Assembly: GCF_963855985.1 (NCBI RefSeq)
Contig: NC_087092.1
Coordinates: forward strand, 13,454,001 to 13,518,000
Direction of reading: 5' to 3'
DNA: 64,000 nucleotides
Source: Ostrinia nubilalis
Lineage: Eukaryota; Arthropoda; Insecta; Lepidoptera; Crambidae
Numbering within the stretch: position 1 is the first letter of the stretch; each line of letters starts with the position of its first letter. Of this stretch, positions 58,446 through 64,000 are shown piece after piece. Position numbers and translations under genes: made by a program. The notes under the pieces are model-generated. The model was not told where the DNA came from and searched no databases. It saw only the letters and a program-made list of their open reading frames with translations.

Positions 58446-60968
58446 GACCTTTGTGGACCAATGGAGAACAGTTCGCTCGGAATGGCTAGATACATGTTGC
58501 TATTTGTAGATGACTATAGCAGAATGTGCTTTGTCTACTTTCTAAAGTCAAAACATCAGACATTCAGATACTTCAAGGAATTCAAGACGTTAGTAGAAAA
58601 CCAGAAATCCAGGAAGATAAAGGTTCTAAGATCTGACAATGGAGGTGAATTCTGCTCAACTGAGATGGAGAAATACTTGAAGCAAAGTGGCATAGTTCAT
58701 CAGAAGACAAATGCATACACTCCGGAGCAAAATGGTGTATCAGAACGATACAATAGATCTATTATTGAAAAAGCCAGATGTCTACTTTTTGATGCTCAGT
58801 TAGAGAAAAAGTTTTGGGCTGAAGCTGTTAACACAGCAGTTTATATAAAAAATAGATCACCAGCAGCAGGATTGGAATGCGATGTTACACCTTTTGAAGT
58901 ATGGACGGGCAGAAAACCGAATCTGAGTCACCTGCGAATTTTCGGTAGTCCAGTAATGGTCCATGTTCCGAAAGAGAAGCGCAGTAAATGGGATAAGAAA
59001 GCAAACAAGATGATCCTGGTTGGCTATTCGGAAAACACAAAAGGCTATCGCTTATACAATCCAGATCAGCGGAAAATAGTTATTGCCAGAGACGTTGTGG
59101 TCATGGAGAACTCTAATGAGAACATGAAGGACGAGGATAACACAACCAGCAATCTGCCAGTAAAGAATAGTGAAGATAACCAAGGATTAGACCACTCTCA
59201 AGACCAAACTCTGGGCAGTCAGACAGATGTCACAGATGTTGAAGGACATAATGTAAGTGATCCAACTTATGTTCCAGATTCAAGTGAGTCTGACACCAGT
59301 TTTCATGACACTATGAGCCCCGAGGAAACTCATGTCACTACACAGCCAGATGTGGAGAATATTCCAGAAAAACGTGTAAGAAGAAAACCAGATAGATTCA
59401 CATTTGCTAATATGTGCGTGGAGGAAGTGACAGGGGAACAAATTTCATTAGATGAAGTCATGAATGGACCTGAAAAAGAGCAGTGGAAAAGTGCAATTCA
59501 AGATGAGTTGAAGTCTTTCGATGATAATGGCACTTGGACACTAGTGGATAGGCCAGATAATGCTACCATAGTCAAGAATAAGTGGGTATTTAAAAAGAAA
59601 CTAAACAGCGATGGTGGAGTGCGCTTCAGGGCTAGACTGGTTGCCAAGGGTTTTACCCAGAAGAAGGGTGTCGACTTCACAGAGACTTTCTCACCGGTAG
59701 TGAGGTATTCCACTTTAAGACTTTTATTTGCCTTAAGTGTTCAATATGATTTCAAAATTAATCATCTCGATGTACCTACAGCATTTCTGAATGGTTATTT
59801 AAAAGAAAATGTCTATATGGAAATACCAGAGTGCTCAAATTTTGAAAATTGTGATAACAAAGTGTTAAAGCTAAATAGAGCAGTGTATGGCTTGAAACAG
59901 TCTGCCAGAGCCTGGTATATCAGAGTAGAGGAATGCTTGTTGAACTTAGGTTATAAAAAATCTGATCATGAGCCATGTCTTTTTATGTTGTGTAATAATG
60001 ATGTTAAAGTATTTATTGCATTATTTGTTGATGATTTTTTCGTATTCTATAACTGTGAAAGTTCTTATGATCAGATGAAAAGTGAGTTAATAAATAAATT
60101 TAAAATAAAAGATTTAGGTCAGGTAAAGCAATGTCTAGGAATGAGAGTTAAAGTTATGAAAGACTGTATTACTGTTGACCAGGAACAATATATAAACACA
60201 ATTTTGAATAAGTTCAATATGTCAAATTGTTACACTTCAGACACACCTATGGAAGTGAATTTAAAGTTGGAAAAGGATGTTGATAGTTGTGAAAATAAAT
60301 ATCCATATCAGCAGTTAGTAGGTAGCCTTATGTACTTATCTGTATTGACTAGACCTGACATAGCTTTTAGTGTAAGTTATTTAAGTCAGTTTAACAGTTG
60401 TTTTAGTGAAACTCATTGGAAGCATTTAAAGAGATTGTTAAAGTATTTACAGAAAACTAAAAGTTATGGTTTGGTGTATAAGAAAAATAATTCATTATTG
60501 CATGGATTTGTAGATGCTGATTGGGCATCATGCACTATAGACAGAAGGTCATATACTGGGTACTGTTTCATTATGTCTGGATGTGTTGTATCATATGAAT
60601 CAAGAAAGCAGAGAACTGTCGCGCTTTCGAGTACAGAAGCCGAGTATATGGCGCTCTCCGAGTCTTGTAAAGAGGCTCTGTATTTGAAAAGTCTTTTATG
60701 TGAAATGTTTGGAACAATGTGTGATGTACCTATATGTTTGTATAGTGATAGTCAGAGTTCACTTAAGTTGGCTGTTAATCCTTTGTTTCATAGGCGCACA
60801 AAACATATAGAAGTGAGACATCATTTTGTAAGGCAATGTGTGCATGATAGTCAAGTCAAACTTGATTATGTTTCAACATCCAACATGCCAGCTGATTTGT
60901 TGACAAAGAGTCTTAGTGCTAATAAACATCATACGTTTTTAGATTTAATGGGCATATCAGAAGTTTAA
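58446..60968 (+). CDS. Copia polyprotein: integrase, reverse transcriptase, RNase H
   Basis: 840 codons without a stop, continuing the frame of 49058-49639. Integrase core: acidic residues in LLFVDDYSR, LRSDNGGEF and TPEQNGVSER. After a Ser/Thr/Asp-rich linker, the Copia RT has KWVFKKKLNSDGGV, RARLVAKGFTQ, LDVPTAFLNGYL, RAVYGLKQSARAWY and the catalytic FVDDFF box (usually YVDD). RNase H: GFVDADWAS, RRSYTGY, ALSSTEAEYMAL, and a C-terminal RTKHIEVRHHFVR. It would copy and integrate the element's DNA. The first Met (58461) is not a native start. The full frame is cut off from its promoter and gag. Confidence 0.93.
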   Translation, partial: DLCGPMENSSLGMARYMLLFVDDYSRMCFVYFLKSKHQTFRYFKEFKTLVENQKSRKIKVLRSDNGGEFCSTEMEKYLKQSGIVHQKTNAYTPEQNGVSERYNRSIIEKARCLLFDAQLEKKFWAEAVNTAVYIKNRSPAAGLECDVTPFEVWTGRKPNLSHLRIFGSPVMVHVPKEKRSKWDKKANKMILVGYSENTKGYRLYNPDQRKIVIARDVVVMENSNENMKDEDNTTSNLPVKNSEDNQGLDHSQDQTLGSQTDVTDVEGHNVSDPTYVPDSSESDTSFHDTMSPEETHVTTQPDVENIPEKRVRRKPDRFTFANMCVEEVTGEQISLDEVMNGPEKEQWKSAIQDELKSFDDNGTWTLVDRPDNATIVKNKWVFKKKLNSDGGVRFRARLVAKGFTQKKGVDFTETFSPVVRYSTLRLLFALSVQYDFKINHLDVPTAFLNGYLKENVYMEIPECSNFENCDNKVLKLNRAVYGLKQSARAWYIRVEECLLNLGYKKSDHEPCLFMLCNNDVKVFIALFVDDFFVFYNCESSYDQMKSELINKFKIKDLGQVKQCLGMRVKVMKDCITVDQEQYINTILNKFNMSNCYTSDTPMEVNLKLEKDVDSCENKYPYQQLVGSLMYLSVLTRPDIAFSVSYLSQFNSCFSETHWKHLKRLLKYLQKTKSYGLVYKKNNSLLHGFVDADWASCTIDRRSYTGYCFIMSGCVVSYESRKQRTVALSSTEAEYMALSESCKEALYLKSLLCEMFGTMCDVPICLYSDSQSSLKLAVNPLFHRRTKHIEVRHHFVRQCVHDSQVKLDYVSTSNMPADLLTKSLSANKHHTFLDLMGISEV

Positions 60969-61042
60969 GTTTGTTCCAAGGAATATTGTTCTGTTTTATG
61001 TTTTAGTTGGAATACTATTTAGTTTATTTCGTTAGGAGAGAG

Positions 61043-61179
61043 TGTTAAAAGTGTAACGAATTAAACTAGCGCCACCTAGTGTCATAGCTTCTGTAACCTG
61101 TTTAAATATGGAAAAGAAATAAAATAAAAGCAGTCTGTTATCCGCCATTGTGTAGTTTCAATAGGACTTTGGTCCAACA
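61043..61179 (+). repeat. Putative 3' LTR of the Copia element
   Basis: A purine run, AGGAGAGAG, just before 61043 is a likely polypurine tract. The sequence then starts TGTTAAAAGTGTAACGAA, has AATAAAATAAAAG at about 61120, and could end at CCAACA (61179), giving TG...CA boundaries. The left LTR is missing, so the ends cannot be checked against each other. Confidence 0.55.
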
Positions 61180-61560
61180 CCGCGGTGGGCAACCCTCTAG
61201 TTGGGTTCGCCACTGATCGGGCGCCTTATGCCCTCGATACGGCCCGATCGCAAACGTCGGTCTGCGACCGACGCGGACGAGCCTGGGCTTCGCTTCGCCC
61301 ACACTCGGCCTCGTCGGCACGCGCACCGACGATCGCCAAACGGCTAGAGTACCTTCTGTACTCGCCACTCTGCCCGGTGAAGCTGGAAAAGCTCCTCAAG
61401 CCACCAGTCCGCGACGCTCCGCGCTTCCGTACCACGGAAAACGATGCGCCCGCCCGCCGGATTGAACTCGCACACACCGCGATGGTAAGGTCTGCTTCCG
61501 TAACACGGAACTGACTGGACATCGCGTTGTATCGTCCCATGCACGCTTCCCGTGCCTACT
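61180..61560. other. GC-rich stretch, unclassified
   Basis: Notably GC-rich beside AT-rich neighbours. Several overlapping frames of 66-109 codons on both strands result from the composition, and none shows a known domain. It may be the 5' part of an LTR-type element continuing to 62430. The identity is open. Confidence 0.35.
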
Positions 61561-61660
61561 AGATTGTTAATAGAAATAGTAACTGTTGTCTTGTAGTAGC
61601 TAAGTTAATTAAAGTAGAATCTGTTTCGCTAATGATTAGAATTTGCTCATTGTTTGCATT

Positions 61661-62110
61661 CATGCTTAGCTCAAATGCATAATCCAATCCTGGTTTTATG
61701 ACTTAGATAATTATTCACGCTTCTTGCTATAAATTTATTAAGTAAATGCTATTGTACTAAATGTGGCCCTAATGCACATGCTTTTGTTATGAACGTTATT
61801 AATTAGACGCAATTGTTTAGTTTTCAATTAAGTTTAGATCATATGCATAAACCGATCCTTGTTTTGTGTTCTAATTGAATTACTCACGCTTTTGTAATAA
61901 AGTTTATCAAGTAAATATAATTGTATAGTTTACTATTGGATCCGGCTCAAATGCATATACCGATCCTCATTTTTGCTTCAAATGTTATAATTCACACTTT
62001 GCCATAAGATTCATTGGTCAATGCAATTAGTATTGTTTGTCATTAAGTATTGTTCATATGTACATGCCGATCCTAACTTTACTGTGATATTTTGTTTGTA
62101 TCGACTATCC
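61661..62110 (+). repeat. Diverged tandem repeat, period about 70-110 bp
   Basis: The phrase ATGCATA(A/T)ACCGATCCT recurs in changed form near 61675, 61771, 61843, 61951 and 62061, each followed by a TTCACGC/ACTCACGC-like word and a TAAGTAAAT-type word. Four to five decayed units. Non-coding. An AATAAA signal follows near 62167. Confidence 0.55.
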
Positions 62111-62244
62111 CGTAACTTGAGAGGTTGTCTGCTTTGATCGTGTAATTTAGTCATAGGTTGATTGGCAATAAACACGAGATAAAGCCCTATACAATCGGTT
62201 TTGGTCATTTCTCTCTGTAGGTCAGGTTCCCCCTCCTATAAATT

Positions 62245-62430
62245 GGGCGTCCCAACGTGGCGCCCTCTACTAAACTGGCGTCCCAACGTGGCGCCCTCTT
62301 ACATCGGGCGTCCCAACGTGGTGCCCTCCTTACAAATTGGGCGTCTGAACGTGGCGCCCTCCTACAAACTGGCTCCCAACGTGGCGCCCTCCTACAAACT
62401 GGCTCCCAACGTGGGGCCCTCTTACAAATT
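62245..62430 (+). repeat. Minisatellite with tRNA-Lys PBS-like unit
   Basis: Six units of 30-33 bp, with cores at about 62251, 62282, 62312, 62345, 62375 and 62405. The shared core is GGCGTCCCAACGTGGCGCCC, followed by TCCTACAAA-like sequence. It resembles TGGCGCCCAACGTGGGGC, the primer-binding site complementary to the 3' end of insect tRNA-Lys used by some LTR elements. A retroelement PBS should occur once; here it is repeated in tandem. The array ends where unit 3 begins. Confidence 0.7.
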
Positions 62431-62580
62431 CAAAATAACTATTTAAAAAACTCACTAACAAAGCTCTTCACATGTTATAGAAAAATAATCACTCGTAATT
62501 CACTGACACGTTTTCTTTAGCTCCAATGAATGTGGTACAGCTAGGCGACAGCACATCAGGCTAAGCATGTTATTAATCCC

Positions 62581-62607
62581 AACTAATATTATAAATGCGA
62601 AAGTAAC

Positions 62608-62640
<33 letters not shown>

Positions 62641-62822
62641 TACGCTTTCCCGCTTAAACCTCGCAACCGATTTTGATGAAATTTGGCATAGAGATAGTTT
62701 GAGTCCCGGGAAAGAACATAGGATAGTTTTTATCCCGGTTTTTGAAACAGGGACGCGCGCGATAAAGTTTTTCTGTGACAGACAAAATTCCACGCGGGCG
62801 AAGCCGCGGGCGGAAAGCTAGT
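62581..62822 (+). repeat. Lepidopteran dispersed repeat, copy 3
   Basis: AACTAATATTATAAATGCGA start, (TGTC)n at about 62608-62641, ACGCGGGCGAAGCCGCGG and AAAGCTAGT end, as in 1317-1550. Unit 1 lacks it at the equivalent place (about 16060), so it arrived after the duplication. Confidence 0.7.
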
Positions 62823-62892
62823 GTAATTATAATAGGTTTTAATTTTCAACAAAAATTTATAATCTGATGTCTGATCGACTGTAGGTACATGG

Positions 62893-64000
62893 TTAGTCGT
62901 GTTCCGGGAAGCGCAGGTCGATCCCGCGCAGGTTGTCGTCGATCTGTCGCAGGCAAATTGTATGATTCCGCATTTTACAAACGGCGTCGTCAATTTACAA
63001 ACGCTCGCTGTTCTATGAAATGCCAAAGGCAAATTGGCAACTCGTTCAATTGATAAAATTTCGACTATGATTGTTGCAATAGGGTGACCATCATAAAACA
63101 CACGTTGGACAAATCAGACATAATTTCAGAAATCAGGTAGGTATCTATTCAAGTAAGACAAACCTAAAATACTTGCTACTCCTAAAGTAATTAAAATATT
63201 TTCGTAACAAAAACAACACTAGACTAATTTAAACTATTGACGTACCTATAAGTAGGTACATAAAAATATGACATTAAATCAGTTTCGATAGTCAGTCCTT
63301 TAGATAAGTCTTATATTTTAATTATACCAAGAAGAAGTCTAGAAGACATAACAATATTTTTTATACCAATATATTCCGCAGCAGTCCTCCGAGCACCAGA
63401 TTCCATTGTCACCTTAGCGTGTTTTACGTGCCGGATAACCTCAAAAACTATTTTATTTTTCCATAGCTTTTTCACTGCTCCTATTTGTGAATCGTAAAAT
63501 TTTCTTAACTCACTAAGTATAATAAATGTCTTTTTTTGTGAAAAGTCCTTTGAATACGTAGAATTTGCACTGTTTTCTGTATCACAAAACCACTATCCGA
63601 CGCCATTTTTCTTGTTTTGATTAGCAGCGCCTCGCGTGGTGAGAAAAAGAACTAAATACTTCAATTTGCCGCGGCATTTTGTAAACAGCGATTGAATTGG
63701 CTATCAAATGTTTTGGCATATTATAAAGTGCCAAGGCAATTTACATTTTGCCTTCGGCATTTCATAGAACAGCGAGCGTTTGTGAATTGACGACGCCGTT
63801 TGTAAAATGCGGAATCATACAATTTGCCTGCGACAGATCCACTGCTGCGCCTGCGCCGCCATCTGCTCGTCGAAGTGCTCGCGCCAGCCGCCCGCCTTGC
63901 CTGGAACGAGATTGAGCCTTATGATATGTTTCAAAGAGTGGGTATTTGAAAGACAATAATTCACATTTTGTGGCATCTTTCATAACATTAACGCTCAACA
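62893..64000 (-). pseudogene. Gene A copy A'', last exon split by a transposon
   Basis: The last exon is in two parts, 63900-63840 and 62944-62893, together 113 bp exactly as in gene A. The 891-bp element between them, with its TSD, breaks the frame. It shares with A' the Ile in place of gene A's Thr near the C-terminus, so A'' and A' are closer to each other than to A. Intron 6 follows to the window end; whether exons 1-6 survive beyond 64000 is unknown. Confidence 0.85.
62945..63835. mobile_element. 891-bp TIR element, TGT...ACA ends, GATC TSD
   Basis: Terminal inverted repeats of about 80 bp differ at one base by my reading; they start TGTCGCAGGCAAATTGTATG. GATC is duplicated at 62941-62944 and 63836-63839, and genes A and A' give the intact site. 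The interior is non-coding, with a second related block (TTTGCCTTGGCACTTTATAA type) near the right arm. TGTNR ends with a 4-bp TSD fit Ginger-type DNA transposons as I recall them, but without a transposase that is only a suggestion. Confidence 0.8.

Larger units (their letters stand above)
49058..61179 (+). mobile_element. Copia LTR retrotransposon, 5'-truncated and split by a hAT element
   Basis: Copia coding sequence lies in two blocks, 49058-49639 and 58446-60968, which become continuous if the hAT insertion 49640-58437 and one 8-bp duplication are discounted. The 5' LTR, gag and the start of protease are missing: the element begins just after the place where the catalytic DSGA of protease would be. 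A probable 3' LTR follows (61043-61179). The second block is open throughout, so the element was young when the hAT element entered. Confidence 0.85.
62430..64000. repeat. Segmental duplication unit 3, cut by the window end
   Basis: Starting at TCAAAATAAC this matches unit 1 from 15925 through the 3' flank and last exon of gene A and into intron 6, with two insertions of its own (62581-62822 and 62945-63835). The part of units 1 and 2 to the left of 15925 is not present. It continues past 64000. Confidence 0.8.

Noticed and set aside
61185..61544. Overlapping frames of up to 109 codons on both strands
   Set aside because: They come from GC-rich composition; no domain or consistent start is seen.
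62245..62430. Possible CRISPR array
   Set aside because: The genome is eukaryotic, and there are no unique spacers; the whole unit repeats.
62201..62520. Frames with repeating NVAPSYKL-like peptides
   Set aside because: They are translations of the minisatellite in several frames; there is no sign of a gene.

Overview
This window looks like nuclear DNA of a lepidopteran insect (moth or butterfly). It is AT-rich, its genes have spliceosomal introns with GT/AG boundaries, and it is full of repeat families typical of Lepidoptera: RTE, Jockey and Copia retroelements, hAT, piggyBac-like and Tc1/mariner-like DNA transposons, and many small foldback elements. I cannot name the species. I find no rRNA, tRNA or CRISPR array.

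The only host genes I can reconstruct are cytosolic sulfotransferases (SULT family; nearest type insect retinol dehydratase/SULT1-like). Each has seven coding exons with identical phases. Gene A (18811 to 16138, minus, 340 aa) and gene B (23189-27240, plus, 348 aa) are a head-to-head pair. Gene C (45747-48231, plus, 348 aa) is a near-identical copy of B, with four amino-acid differences by my reading. All three read through without a stop. Two further copies of A are broken. A' (40833-44662) keeps only its last exon and part of intron 6. A'' (62893 to the window edge) has an 891-bp transposon inside its last exon.

The genes sit in a segmental duplication. Unit 1 is about 15442-28067 (A+B), unit 2 about 38512-49057 (A' remnant + C), and unit 3 starts about 62430 and leaves the window. 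Because the units are so similar, each works as the empty-site control for insertions in the others. This gives exact ends and target-site duplications for a MULE-like element, two RTE copies, a TA-flanked TIR element, a 3.5-kb TIR element and the 891-bp element.

Layout: 1-15441 is mostly gene-free DNA with small repeats and one GC-rich possible promoter/5' exon at 13731-13980 (minus). 15442-28067 is unit 1. 28068-38511 holds small elements and a piggyBac-like element. 38512-49057 is unit 2, with a Jockey LINE and a TIR element inside the A' relic. 49058-61179 is a Copia retrotransposon split by an 8.8-kb hAT element, which is itself filled with nested transposons up to four levels deep. 61180-62430 is an unclassified, retroelement-like stretch ending in a minisatellite whose unit resembles a tRNA-Lys primer-binding site. 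62430-64000 is the start of unit 3.

The items most worth following are the sulfotransferase array with its independently decaying inverted copies, the PHD-finger-bearing TIR element (51969-53672) with repeated GGCCAATAACT-like motifs, the 3.5-kb TIR element with TGTAAAGTGAT-like motifs, and the primer-binding-site-like minisatellite.
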